In this document: positions 17,555-26,644 of the stretch, piece after piece
Numbering within the stretch: the first letter of the stretch is position 1
How the letters are laid out: the number at the start of each line of letters is the position of its first letter
Program-made: the position numbers and the translations under genes
Assembly (NCBI RefSeq): GCF_017896165.1
Contig: NZ_JAFCNB010000014.1
Coordinates: 62,001-126,000 of the forward strand
DNA length: 64,000 nt
Origin: Microbispora oryzae
GTDB lineage: Bacteria; Actinomycetota; Actinomycetes; Streptosporangiales; Streptosporangiaceae
Reading direction: 5' to 3'
The notes under the pieces: model-generated
What the model saw: the letters and a program-made list of their open reading frames with translations, nothing else
Told to the model about the DNA's origin: nothing
The model's database searches: none

Positions 17555-19207
17555 ATGAGAGTCATGGCCCAACTCGCCATGGTGATGAACCTGGACAAGT
17601 GCATCGGCTGCCACACCTGCTCGGTGACCTGCAAGCAGGCGTGGACCAACCGGGCCGGCACCGAGTACGTCTGGTTCAACAACGTCGAGACCCGGCCCGG
17701 CCAGGGCTACCCCCGAACCTACGAGGACCAGGACAAATGGAAGGGCGGCTGGGAGCTCAACCGGCGGGGCCGGCTCCAGCTCAAAGCCGGCGGACGGCTG
17801 AAGAAGCTGCTGACCATCTTCGCCAACCCGCTCATGCCGTCCATCGGCGACTACTACGAGCCCTGGACCTACGACTACGACCGCCTGTTCTCCGCGCCGG
17901 TCACCGAGGACACCCCGGTCGCCCGGCCCCGCTCACTCATCACCGGCGAACCGACGAAGATCAAATGGAGCGCCAACTGGGACGACGACCTCGCCGGCGC
18001 GCCCGAGCTGGCCCCCGCCGACCCCGTGCTGCGCAAGGTGTCCGACCAGGTCAAGCTCGAATTCGAGCGGACCTTCATGTTCTACCTGCCGCGCATCTGC
18101 GAGCACTGCCTCAACCCGTCGTGCGTGGCCTCGTGCCCATCCGGCGCCATGTACAAGCGCTCCGAGGACGGCATCGTGCTGGTCGACCAGGACCGCTGCC
18201 GGGGCTGGCGGATGTGCGTCACCGGCTGCCCGTACAAGAAGGTGTACTTCAACCACCGCACCGGGAAGGCCGAGAAGTGCACCTTCTGCTATCCGAGAGT
18301 CGAGGTCGGCATCCCGACCGTGTGCTCGGAGACCTGCGTCGGCCGGCTGCGCTACATCGGCCTCATCCTGTACGACGCCGACCGCGTCGCCGAGGCCGCG
18401 TCGGTCAGGGACGAGAAGGCGCTGTACGAGGCGCAGAAGAGCGTCATGCTCGACCCCCACGACCCCCAGGTGATCGCCGCCGCGCGGGCCGCCGGCATCC
18501 CTGAGGACTGGCTGGAGGCGGCCCGCCGCTCCCCGATCCACAAGCTGATCTTCGACTTCGGCGTGGCGCTGCCGCTGCATCCGGAATATCGGACCATGCC
18601 GATGGTCTGGTACATCCCCCCGCTGTCGCCCGTGGTCGACGTGCTGCGCGAGACCGGTCACGACGGCGAACGGGCCGGCAACCTGTTCGGCGCCATCGAG
18701 ACGCTGCGCATCCCGATCGGCTACCTCGCGGAGCTGTTCACCGCGGGCGATCCCGAGCCCGTGCGCGCGGCGCTGCGCAGGCTGGCCGCGATGCGCTCGT
18801 TCATGCGCGGGATCAACCTCGGCGGCGAGCGCGACGAGTCGATCCCGGCGGCTGTGGGCCTCAAGCCCGAGGAGATCGAGGAGATGTACCGGCTGCTGGC
18901 CATCGCGCCGTACGCCGAGCGGTACGTCATCCCCAACGCGCACGCCGAGGAGGGCGCCCGGCTGGAGGAGCTGGCGACCGGGTGCAGCCTCGACTACGAG
19001 GGCGGCCCGGGGATGGGCGGCCCGTTCGGCGAGGCGTCCGGCCTGCCCGCGCCGGTCGCGGTGGAGAACTTCCACGCGCTGAAGGAACGGCAGGCCACCG
19101 ACGATCTGGACCGGGCGAGCGAGCTCCGCGGCCGGGTCAACCTGCTCAACTGGGACGGCAAGGGGGCCCCCGACGGGCTGTTCCCCAAGCGGAAGGACAA
19201 GTCGTGA
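17555..19207 (+). CDS. narH: Respiratory nitrate reductase beta subunit, iron-sulfur
   Basis: Electron-transfer subunit linking NarI to NarG, 550 residues (about 510 in E. coli). Four cysteine groups are visible: CIGCHTCSVTC from residue 16, CEHCLNPSCVASC from about 182, CRGWRMCVTGC from 215, and KCTFCYPRVEVGIPTVCSETC from about 240. In the third group Trp218 replaces a cysteine, the hallmark of the [3Fe-4S] centre of NarH, so the set is three [4Fe-4S] plus one [3Fe-4S]. ATG 17555 follows the narG stop by one base; an in-frame ATG at 17564 is an equally possible start. Its stop overlaps the narJ GTG. Confidence 0.97.
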   Translation: MRVMAQLAMVMNLDKCIGCHTCSVTCKQAWTNRAGTEYVWFNNVETRPGQGYPRTYEDQDKWKGGWELNRRGRLQLKAGGRLKKLLTIFANPLMPSIGDYYEPWTYDYDRLFSAPVTEDTPVARPRSLITGEPTKIKWSANWDDDLAGAPELAPADPVLRKVSDQVKLEFERTFMFYLPRICEHCLNPSCVASCPSGAMYKRSEDGIVLVDQDRCRGWRMCVTGCPYKKVYFNHRTGKAEKCTFCYPRVEVGIPTVCSETCVGRLRYIGLILYDADRVAEAASVRDEKALYEAQKSVMLDPHDPQVIAAARAAGIPEDWLEAARRSPIHKLIFDFGVALPLHPEYRTMPMVWYIPPLSPVVDVLRETGHDGERAGNLFGAIETLRIPIGYLAELFTAGDPEPVRAALRRLAAMRSFMRGINLGGERDESIPAAVGLKPEEIEEMYRLLAIAPYAERYVIPNAHAEEGARLEELATGCSLDYEGGPGMGGPFGEASGLPAPVAVENFHALKERQATDDLDRASELRGRVNLLNWDGKGAPDGLFPKRKDKS

Positions 19208-19839
19208 CCGATCGTACGGTGCACCTGACGGCCTCGGTGTTGCTGTCGTACCCCGACGAACGGCTGATCGAGGCGCTGCCGCTGCTGAACGCCGCGGTGG
19301 CGGAGCTGGGGCCGGGCGAGCCGGGCAGGCGGCTGGCCGCCTTCCTCGGCCACGTGTCCGCCACCCCGCTCGCCGAGCTGGCCGAGCACTATGTGGCGAC
19401 GTTCGACCTCAAGCGGCGCTGCAGCCCTTATCTGACCTACTACACCTACGGCGACACGCGGCGGCGCGGGATGGCGCTGCTGCGGTTCAAGCACGCGTAC
19501 CAGGCGGCGGGATTCGAGGTCGCCGACGAGCTGCCCGACCACCTGGGCGTCGTGTGCGAGCTGTCCGGGCGTGGCGCCACCGAGGAGGCGGTGCGGCTGC
19601 TGCGCGAGCACCGGGCCGGCCTGGAGACGCTGCTGCGCGCGCTGCGAGAGGAGGGCTCGCCGTACGCCGAAGTCGTGACGGCGGTGCTTGCGACGCTGCC
19701 CCCGCCGACCGAGCGGGAGCGCCAGGCCGCGCTGCGGCTGGCCGAGGCGGGACCACCGGCCGAGGAGGTCGGCCTGGAGCCCTACGGCCATGAGGCCCTC
19801 GTCCGGGTGCGGCCCGGGACGCCGGGAGGATCGCGGTGA
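19204..19839 (+). CDS. narJ: Nitrate reductase assembly chaperone (delta subunit)
   Basis: Cytoplasmic chaperone needed for cofactor insertion into NarG; it is not part of the final enzyme. The 211-residue helical protein has the NarJ/TorD-family features LLSYPDERL near the N-terminus and the signature YVATFDLKRRCSPYLTYYTYGDTRRRG around residues 60-90. The GTG start at 19204 overlaps the narH stop (GTGA) and its own stop overlaps the narI GTG, so the assembly factor is made in step with the subunits. Position between narH and narI is the standard order. Confidence 0.94.
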   Translation: MTDRTVHLTASVLLSYPDERLIEALPLLNAAVAELGPGEPGRRLAAFLGHVSATPLAELAEHYVATFDLKRRCSPYLTYYTYGDTRRRGMALLRFKHAYQAAGFEVADELPDHLGVVCELSGRGATEEAVRLLREHRAGLETLLRALREEGSPYAEVVTAVLATLPPPTERERQAALRLAEAGPPAEEVGLEPYGHEALVRVRPGTPGGSR

Positions 19840-20570
19840 ACGCGCTCGACGTGACGCTGTGGGTGGTCGCCCCCTACGTGGCCTTGACGATCTTCGTGCT
19901 CGGCCACGTCTGGCGGTACCGCTACGACAAGTTCGGCTGGACGACCCGCTCGTCCCAGATGTACGAGTCACGGCTGCTGCGGATCGGCAGCCCGCTGTTC
20001 CACTTCGGCATCCTGGTCGTGGCGCTCGGCCACGTGGGCGGTCTGGTGATCCCCAAGAGCTGGACCGAGGCGGTGGGGGTGAGCGAGCATGCCTACCACC
20101 TGACGGCGGTCGTGTTCGGCACGGTCGCGGGGATCTGCACGGTCGGCGGCCTGGCGATCCTCGTCTACCGCCGCCGCACGGTCGGCCCGGTGTTCACCGC
20201 CACCACCCGCAACGACAAGCTGATGTACGCGCTGCTCGCCCTGACGATCGTGCTCGGCCTGGCCGCCACGGTCGTGGCCAACATCGTCGGCGGCGGCTAC
20301 GACTACCGCACCACCATCTCGCCGTGGTTCCGGTCGGTCTTCTACCTCCAGCCGGACGGGGAACCGATGGCGGGCGCGCCGATCCTGTTCAAGCTGCACG
20401 CGCTGAGTGCGCTGGTCCTGTTCTCCGTCTGGCCGTTCACCCGGCTTGTGCACATGCTGACCGCCCCCGTCGGCTATCTGACCAGGCCGTACATCGTCTA
20501 TCGCAGCCGGGACGACCAAGCCGGTTCCCGCCCGCCCCGCCGCGGCTGGGAGCCCGCGGGCCGCCCCTGA
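19836..20570 (+). CDS. narI: Respiratory nitrate reductase gamma subunit, cytochrome b
   Basis: Membrane anchor that oxidises menaquinol and passes electrons through two b hemes to NarH. The 244-residue protein has five predicted helices. Candidate heme-ligand histidines lie in FHFGILVVALGHVGGL, SEHAYHLTAVVFG and the C-terminal WPFTRLVHMLTAPVGYL. The N-terminal VLGHVWRYRYDKFGW motif is conserved in NarI. The GTG at 19836 overlaps the narJ stop (GTGA). Last gene of the narKGHJI operon; 127 bases separate it from the next ATPase gene, so read-through is possible. Confidence 0.96.
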   Translation: MNALDVTLWVVAPYVALTIFVLGHVWRYRYDKFGWTTRSSQMYESRLLRIGSPLFHFGILVVALGHVGGLVIPKSWTEAVGVSEHAYHLTAVVFGTVAGICTVGGLAILVYRRRTVGPVFTATTRNDKLMYALLALTIVLGLAATVVANIVGGGYDYRTTISPWFRSVFYLQPDGEPMAGAPILFKLHALSALVLFSVWPFTRLVHMLTAPVGYLTRPYIVYRSRDDQAGSRPPRRGWEPAGRP

Positions 20571-20630
20571 CCATCAGGTTTCCAGAACTGATCGGAGGCG
20601 CCCGCCGCACCGGCGTTCGGCGGTGTGGGC

Positions 20631-20645
20631 CGAAGGTCCTCCGGC
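20631..20645. promoter_or_regulatory. Weak half-site upstream of P-type ATPase gene
   Basis: CGAAGGTCCTCCGGC contains AAGGTCC, the half-site of the DosR-like boxes in this island, about 55 bases before the ATPase start. The second half is degenerate, so this is suggestive only. Confidence 0.25.
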
Positions 20646-20697
20646 ACGATGCCTTTCGCCTGCGGCCCGTCACCCATGCGAATGATCTGCTTGGGGC

Positions 20698-23244
20698 ATG
20701 GAGATCAGCGTGCGGGAGCCGGCCGGGCTGAGCGAGAAGGCGGCATCGGAGCGGCTGGCCGAGTACGGGGCGAACGAGCTTCCGCGGCCGAGGCCGCCAC
20801 GCCTGCCCGTCCGGGCCGCCCGCCAGCTCGCCGACCCGATGTCGATCCTGCTGCTGATCGCCGGACTGGTCACCCTGGTCGTCCTCGGCGAGGTTGCCGA
20901 GGGCGCGGCGATCTTGACCATTCTCCTGGTCAACGTGGTCATCGGGGTGAGCCAGGAGGCGAAGGCCGACCACGCCGTACGGGCACTGCGCACCCTCACC
21001 GCGCCCATGGCCAAGGTCGTCCGCGACGGTGTCGTACGGAGGATCCCCGCCGCCGAGGTCGTACCGGGCGACGCCGTGCGGGTCGCGGCCGGAGACCGCG
21101 TCCCCGCGGACGCGCGGCTGCTGCGGGCGGACGCGCTGGGCGTGGACGAGTCCATGCTCACGGGGGAGTCGCTGTCGTCTGACAAACGTGCCGCGCACGC
21201 GGACGGAGCCGGCGGCACACTCGCCGATCGCCGTGACGAGTTGTTCGCCGGGACGCTCGTCGTCCGGGGCTCGGGGGTGGCGGAGGTGACCCGGACCGGT
21301 GCGCGTACCGAGATGGGGCGTATCGCCTCCGCGTTGGGCGGCGGCGCCAAGGGGCCGCTGGCGGTGGAACTCGCACAGGTGTCGCGGCGGATCGGCCTGG
21401 TCGCCCTCCTGGCGGGCGTCGTCATGATCCTCATCGGGCTCGGCCGGGTCCAGCGGGGCGACGCCACGCTCCTCGACGTCATCCTGGCCGGGGTGGCGCT
21501 GGCCATCGCCGCCGTGCCGGAAAGCCTGGCCGCCGCCGTCACCACCGCGCTGGCCCTCGGCTCACAGCGCATGGCGGCGCTCGGCGTGATCGTCCGGCGG
21601 CTGCCGGCCATCGAGGCGCTCGGCGCGACCACCGTCATCGCCACCGACAAGACAGGCACGCTGACCACCGGGCACCTGACGGTGTCCGACCAGGTGACGG
21701 TGTCCGGCAGCGACCTGTGGCGTGCCGCGCTGCGCTGCAACGACGCCCGTGACGGGCTGGGGGACGCGGTCGACGTGGCCCTCGCCGTGGCCGCCGAGCG
21801 TCGCGGCGTACGGCTGCCGCCCGGCGAGGAACGCCTGGCCGCCCGGCCGTTCGACGCCGAGACCAGATCGATGGGCGTGATCACCGCGGCGCCCGGGGGT
21901 GGGCCTCTGCTGACGGTCAAGGGCGCTCCGGAGGTCATGTTCGCCCGGTGCGTTCCCGGTCCGGAGACCGAGCGGCTGGCGCGGGCGGTGTCCGGTCTGG
22001 CGGACCGGGGCCTGCGGGTGCTGGCGCTCGCCGACAAGCACACTGACGACCTGGACGCCGCAGGGCTGCGCCCGCTGGGCCTGGTCGCGCTCAGTGACGA
22101 GATCCGGCTCACGGCGGCGAGGGCGGTGGCGGACTGCCGCGCCGCCGGCATCCGCGTGGTGATGGTGACCGGCGACCACGCCGGCACCGCACGCGCCATC
22201 GCCGAGGAGGTCGGCGTCGGCGGCGGCCCCGTCGTGACCGGCGCCGAGCTCCAGGCCCTCGCCGAAGGCGACGAGCGGGCCAAGCGCTCCGCCCGGCTGC
22301 GTGAGGCGGCCGTGCTGGCCCGCGTCGACCCCGCCACCAAGCTCGAGCTCGTACGCGCCCTGCGCGAGGACGGCCAGGTCGTGGCGATGACCGGCGACGG
22401 CGTGAACGACGCCCCGGCACTGCGCAACGCCGACGTGGGAGTGGCCATGGCCGGAGAGGAGGGAACGGACGTGGCCCGGGAGGCGGCCTCCGTCGTCGTC
22501 ACCAACGGCGACCTCGGCACCATCGTCGCAGGGGTACGCGAAGGACGCCGCCTGCGCCACAACGTGGTCTCGATGGTCGGATACCTGCTCACCGGCAACC
22601 TCGCGGAGATCCTGATCGTCCTCACCGGCCTGATCGCCTGGCCGGATCTGGTCGTGCCGCTGCTTCCCGTGCAGTTGTTGTGGATCAATCTGGTGCTGGA
22701 CGGCATCCCCGCCATCGCGCTCGGCGTCGACCGTCCCGCCGGCGACCCGCTGGCACTGCGGCCCACCGGCGGCCTGCTCTCGTGGCCGGCTCTGACCCGG
22801 ATCGCGCTGCGCGCGGTGGCCGTCGGCGCGCTCGTCTTCGCGGCCGTCGAGGTCGCCCGCCGCCTCGGCTGGAGCGAGGAACAGGTCCGTACCCAGGCGG
22901 TGCTCGCACTGGTCTGCGCCCGTCTGACCCTCGCCTACGTCGTGCGGGCCCGCCGCCGGACCTTCGAGCGCGGCTGGTGGCGGGGCCGTTCGGTACTCGT
23001 CGCGGTGACCGCCACCGCGGCGCTGCAGGTGCTCGTGACCGTGATCGCGGCCTTGGGCGCGCCGCTCGCGCTCGTGCCTCTGCCACCCGCCGGCTGGGCG
23101 ATGGCGCTGGGCGCCGCCGTGCTCTCGGTGCCGGTGTGCGACATGGTGCGCTGCGACCGGAACAGGCGAGGCGGCGGACGCGCCTCGGACGAATCAACAC
23201 CCCCGCGGAGCGCCGCGCCTCGATCCGGAAGCGGGACCCACTGA
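20698..23244 (+). CDS. Cation-transporting P-type ATPase, Ca2+-ATPase-like (CtpF-related)
   Basis: A membrane ATPase of 848 residues with the full P-type set: actuator motif TGES (about residue 155), phosphorylation motif DKTGTLT near residue 316, nucleotide-binding KGAPE, and the hinge TGDGVNDAPALRNADVGVAM near residue 567. The membrane motif is VPESLAAAVTTALALG, close to the PE-type helix-4 motif of Ca2+-pump-like (P2) ATPases and unlike the CPC motif of heavy-metal pumps. M. tuberculosis CtpF, a DosR-regulated P2 ATPase, is a plausible analogue; the ion is not certain from sequence. It follows the nar operon and is followed after one base by a second P-type ATPase gene. Confidence 0.88.
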   Translation: MEISVREPAGLSEKAASERLAEYGANELPRPRPPRLPVRAARQLADPMSILLLIAGLVTLVVLGEVAEGAAILTILLVNVVIGVSQEAKADHAVRALRTLTAPMAKVVRDGVVRRIPAAEVVPGDAVRVAAGDRVPADARLLRADALGVDESMLTGESLSSDKRAAHADGAGGTLADRRDELFAGTLVVRGSGVAEVTRTGARTEMGRIASALGGGAKGPLAVELAQVSRRIGLVALLAGVVMILIGLGRVQRGDATLLDVILAGVALAIAAVPESLAAAVTTALALGSQRMAALGVIVRRLPAIEALGATTVIATDKTGTLTTGHLTVSDQVTVSGSDLWRAALRCNDARDGLGDAVDVALAVAAERRGVRLPPGEERLAARPFDAETRSMGVITAAPGGGPLLTVKGAPEVMFARCVPGPETERLARAVSGLADRGLRVLALADKHTDDLDAAGLRPLGLVALSDEIRLTAARAVADCRAAGIRVVMVTGDHAGTARAIAEEVGVGGGPVVTGAELQALAEGDERAKRSARLREAAVLARVDPATKLELVRALREDGQVVAMTGDGVNDAPALRNADVGVAMAGEEGTDVAREAASVVVTNGDLGTIVAGVREGRRLRHNVVSMVGYLLTGNLAEILIVLTGLIAWPDLVVPLLPVQLLWINLVLDGIPAIALGVDRPAGDPLALRPTGGLLSWPALTRIALRAVAVGALVFAAVEVARRLGWSEEQVRTQAVLALVCARLTLAYVVRARRRTFERGWWRGRSVLVAVTATAALQVLVTVIAALGAPLALVPLPPAGWAMALGAAVLSVPVCDMVRCDRNRRGGGRASDESTPPRSAAPRSGSGTH

Positions 23245-23245
23245 A

Positions 23246-25825
23246 ATGACCGGAACCGCCAAGGACGAGAGACCCACCGTGACAGAACCGGCCGTGACAG
23301 GGCTCACTGACGAGCAGGCGGCGCTCATCCGGTCCGAGGTCGGCCCCAACGCGGTGCGCAGCCACCGGGCGCGCCCGCTCGCGGTGCTGGCCCGGCAGCT
23401 CCGCAGCCCGCTGCTGATACTGCTGCTGGTCGCCGCCGCCGTGTCGTTCTTCGTCGGGGAACGGACCGACGCGGTGGTGATCGGTGTGATCGTCGCCCTG
23501 AGCGTCGGGCTGGGCTTCGCCAACGAATACCGCGCCGAGCGTGCGGTGGAAGCGCTGCACGAGCACATGCGCAGCCGGGCGCGCGTGCTGCGCGGTGGCG
23601 CGCTGGTCGAGCGTGACGTGACCGACCTGGTTCCCGGCGACGTGGTCCAGCTGAAGCTGGGCGCCGTGGTCCCCGCCGACATCGAGCTGACCGAGGTGCG
23701 GGACTTCGAGTGCGACGAGTCGGTGCTGACCGGGGAGTCGCTGCCGGTCCGCGGGAAACCGGGCGACACGGCGCTGATGGGCACGGTCGTGACCGCGGGA
23801 ACCGCCACCGGGACCGTGTCCCGGACCGGCGCCCGTACGTCCTTCGGCGCGATCGCCGCGGGCCTCGGTGAGGGACACGCCGAGACGGCCTTCCAGATCG
23901 GGCTGCGCAGGTTCTCCGGGCTGCTGGTGTGGGTCGCCGCGGCGCTGACGGCCGGGGTGTTCGTCACGAACCTGGTCCTGGGCCGCCCACTGCTCGACGC
24001 CATGCTGTTCTCGCTCGCCATCGCGGTCGGCGTCACCCCGCAGCTGCTGCCCGCGGTCGTCACCACCAGCCTCGCCACCGGGTCCCGCCGCCTCACCAAG
24101 ATGAAAGTGCTCGTGAAACGCCTGGTCGCCATCGAGGACCTCGGCGACGTCGAGGTGTTGTTCACCGACAAGACCGGCACCCTGACCCAGGCCAGGATCG
24201 CCCTGCGTCAGGCCCTGCGTCCCGACGGAACCCCCGACCCGGGCGACACGGCCGGCCCGTTCCGGCTCGGTGTGCTGTGCGCGGACCCGCGCGGCTCCGG
24301 ACCACTCGACGACGCCCTCCACGACGCCCTCCACGACGCCCTCCACGGTGGAGCTCCCCTGGACGGTGCGGGTGCCGTCGCGGGGGAGTGGACTCCGGAC
24401 AGCTACCGCCGGATCGACGCCAAGCCGTTCGACCACGAGCGGCGCATGGCGTCCGTACTGGTCGAAGGCCCCGCCGGTGAGACGCTGACCATCGTCAAGG
24501 GAGCCCCGGAAGCGGTGCTGGCCCGATGCCGGGCCGTACCGGGGGAGTCCCGCGCGCTCGTCGAGCGGCTGTTCGCCGAGGGCGCCCGCCTGGTCGCGGT
24601 CGCGGTACGTCCGGGAGCCCCCGAACTGCTGGAGTCCGACCTCGACCTGGCCGGGTTCCTGGTGTTCAGCGACCCGCCCAAACCGGGAGTGGAGCAGGCG
24701 CTCCAACGCCTGGCGGCGCTCGGGGTCACCGTGAAGATCCTCACCGGTGACCACCCCGCCGTCGCCGCCGCGTTGTGCGAGAAGATCGGCGTGCCCGCCG
24801 CCGGGGTGTTGACCGGTGCGGAGATCGAGGGCCTCGACGACGCGGCACTGAGCGCCGCTCTGCCGGCGACCACGGTGTTCGCGCGGGTGAGCCCCGAGCA
24901 GAAGGCCAGGATCGTGAGCGTCCAGCGGAGCGGCGGCCTGGACGTCGCCTACCTCGGCGACGGAGTCAACGACGCCCTCGCCCTGCACCGGGCGGACGTC
25001 GGCATCTCCGTCGACACCGGGGCCGACGTCGCCAGGGACGCGGCCGACGTCGTGCTGCTGGAGAAGGACCTGGGCGTGCTCGCCGACGGCATCGTCGAAG
25101 GCCGCCGCATCTTCGCCAACACCATCAAGTACCTCCTCATGGGGACGGCCAGCAACGTCGGCAACATGTTCTCCGCGGCGGCCGCCTCGGCCGTGCTTCC
25201 GTTCCTGCCGATGCTCCCCAGCCAGGTGCTGCTCAACAACCTGCTGTACGACGCCAGCCAGCTCGCCATCCCCACCGACGCCGTCGACCCCGAGCAACTC
25301 GCCCGGCCCGCACGCTTCGACCTCGGGCTGATCCGCCGGTTCATGCTGGTCTTCGGACCGCTCAGCTCGGTGTTCGACCTCGCCATGTTCGCGCTGCTGC
25401 TGCAGGTCTTCCACACCGAGCCGCCGCTGTTTCGCGCGTCCTGGTTCGTGGAGTCCCTCGCGACCCAGACCTTGGTCATCTTCATCGTCAGGACCAGGCG
25501 TACGCCGTTCTGGCGGAGCCGGCCGGCCGCGGCCCTCGCGATCGCCGTGGGGGCGGTGGTGGCGGCCGGACTCGCCCTGCCCTACGCGCCCTTCGCGTCC
25601 GGCCTGGGGCTGGCACCCATCCCACCCGCGATTCTCGGCACCATCGCCGCCGTGCTGATCGTCTATCTGGCGCTCGTGGAGGCCGTCAAACGGCGCTTCC
25701 GCACTGTGCCTGCCCCACGCGAGCGGCACCTGCCGCCCCACCACCGGGTCCATCGCCGCGCCACGCCGTTCAGCCGCAGTCCGCGGCCGGGTCTGCCATC
25801 CGACCGTATGGAATCTACGATGTAA
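23246..25825 (+). CDS. P-type ATPase, MgtA/MgtB magnesium-import family
   Basis: Predicted Mg2+ importer of 859 residues. Motifs: TGES in the actuator domain (about 162), DKTGTLTQ near residue 306, KGAPEAVLARC, and a hinge reading YLGDGVNDALALHRADVGISVDTGADVARDAADVVLLEKDL, which is the MgtA-type version (GDGVNDALALR) rather than the GDGVNDAPAL of Ca2+ pumps. Helix 4 reads GVTPQLLPAVVTTSLATGSRRL, and QVLLNNLLYDASQLAIPTD also matches MgtA. The gene starts one base after the preceding ATPase stop, so the pair is co-transcribed. A 12-base in-frame triplication lies at 24311-24346. Why a Mg2+ pump is in a hypoxia island is open; ion balance in dormancy is an inference. Confidence 0.9.
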   Translation: MTGTAKDERPTVTEPAVTGLTDEQAALIRSEVGPNAVRSHRARPLAVLARQLRSPLLILLLVAAAVSFFVGERTDAVVIGVIVALSVGLGFANEYRAERAVEALHEHMRSRARVLRGGALVERDVTDLVPGDVVQLKLGAVVPADIELTEVRDFECDESVLTGESLPVRGKPGDTALMGTVVTAGTATGTVSRTGARTSFGAIAAGLGEGHAETAFQIGLRRFSGLLVWVAAALTAGVFVTNLVLGRPLLDAMLFSLAIAVGVTPQLLPAVVTTSLATGSRRLTKMKVLVKRLVAIEDLGDVEVLFTDKTGTLTQARIALRQALRPDGTPDPGDTAGPFRLGVLCADPRGSGPLDDALHDALHDALHGGAPLDGAGAVAGEWTPDSYRRIDAKPFDHERRMASVLVEGPAGETLTIVKGAPEAVLARCRAVPGESRALVERLFAEGARLVAVAVRPGAPELLESDLDLAGFLVFSDPPKPGVEQALQRLAALGVTVKILTGDHPAVAAALCEKIGVPAAGVLTGAEIEGLDDAALSAALPATTVFARVSPEQKARIVSVQRSGGLDVAYLGDGVNDALALHRADVGISVDTGADVARDAADVVLLEKDLGVLADGIVEGRRIFANTIKYLLMGTASNVGNMFSAAAASAVLPFLPMLPSQVLLNNLLYDASQLAIPTDAVDPEQLARPARFDLGLIRRFMLVFGPLSSVFDLAMFALLLQVFHTEPPLFRASWFVESLATQTLVIFIVRTRRTPFWRSRPAAALAIAVGAVVAAGLALPYAPFASGLGLAPIPPAILGTIAAVLIVYLALVEAVKRRFRTVPAPRERHLPPHHRVHRRATPFSRSPRPGLPSDRMESTM
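24311..24346 (+). repeat. In-frame 12-bp triplicate repeat in the MgtA-like gene
   Basis: Three exact copies of GACGCCCTCCAC encode Asp-Ala-Leu-His three times (from about residue 356), in the nucleotide-binding domain loop that varies in length between P-type ATPases. The copies are identical at the DNA level, which suggests recent slippage expansion. Confidence 0.85.
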
Positions 25826-25841
25826 AGGGCCCGCCGCCGTC

Positions 25842-26447
25842 TCAGGCAGGGCGGAGGACAGCGACCAGGAAGCTCGAGTCGTCCCTGAACGGACGCAGGT
25901 CCCACGTGGACAGCAGCAGGTCGGGTTCGAGCGCGGCAGCAGCCGCGTCCGCGAGGAAGTCGCTGAACTCGTAGCCGCGGCCGGCGCCGAAGCCGATCGC
26001 GGCCCGGCCGTCCGGCGTGAGGTGCGCACGGAAGCGTCTCAGCACCTCCCGGCGGGTGCTCGGCGCGAGGAACGTCATCACGTTGCCTGCGCAGACGATG
26101 GCATCGAACGGCGTGGTGACGCCCTGCGCGGGAAGATCGAGTTCGGCCAGGTCGCCGACCAGCCATCGCGGCCCGGGGTGGTCATGCTCGGCGGCCTCGA
26201 TCAGAGCCGGGTCGACATCGACGCCGACGACGTCGTGGCCGGCCTCGGCCAACGCGCCGCCGACCCGGCCGGACCCGCACCCGGCGTCGAGGACGCGGGC
26301 GCCGCGCGGCACCATGGCGTCGACGAAGCGGGCTTCCCCGGCGAGGTCGTCACCGGCGCGAGCCATGGAACGGAAGCGCTCGATGAACCAGGTGGAGTGA
26401 TCGGGGTCGGCGGCGACCTTCTGCATCCAGATGCTCTGTTCAACCAT
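25842..26447 (-). CDS. SAM-dependent methyltransferase, class I
   Basis: A 201-residue cytoplasmic methyltransferase of unknown substrate. Motif I is VLDAGCGSGRVGGALAEAGHDVVGVDVDP (about residues 52-80, SAM-binding), motif II is around PFDAIVCAGNVMTFL, and a post-motif strand is near RFRAHLTPDGRAAIGFGAGRG. ATG 26447 is chosen since GGGAGA stands 9 bases ahead; ATG 26456 would add three residues. It is convergent with the MgtA-like gene (16 bases apart) and divergent from the monooxygenase. Nothing in the neighbourhood shows its substrate. Confidence 0.82.
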   Translation of the reverse strand: MVEQSIWMQKVAADPDHSTWFIERFRSMARAGDDLAGEARFVDAMVPRGARVLDAGCGSGRVGGALAEAGHDVVGVDVDPALIEAAEHDHPGPRWLVGDLAELDLPAQGVTTPFDAIVCAGNVMTFLAPSTRREVLRRFRAHLTPDGRAAIGFGAGRGYEFSDFLADAAAAALEPDLLLSTWDLRPFRDDSSFLVAVLRPA

Positions 26448-26644
26448 GCCCCGCATTCTCCCGGAGCGGAGGAGACGATCAGCGACCGCCCGGACGGATG
26501 CCGTCGTCCGCGGGCATTCGACGGCAGCGGCAATGAGAAACAGGTAGGCGAAGCACACCAGGTGCGTCGGTGGCGGACAGGCTGGTAGGTACGTCGAGAA
26601 GGTCGCCACGCTGGCCCGCCCACATCTGACAGGAGCGTGCGCAC

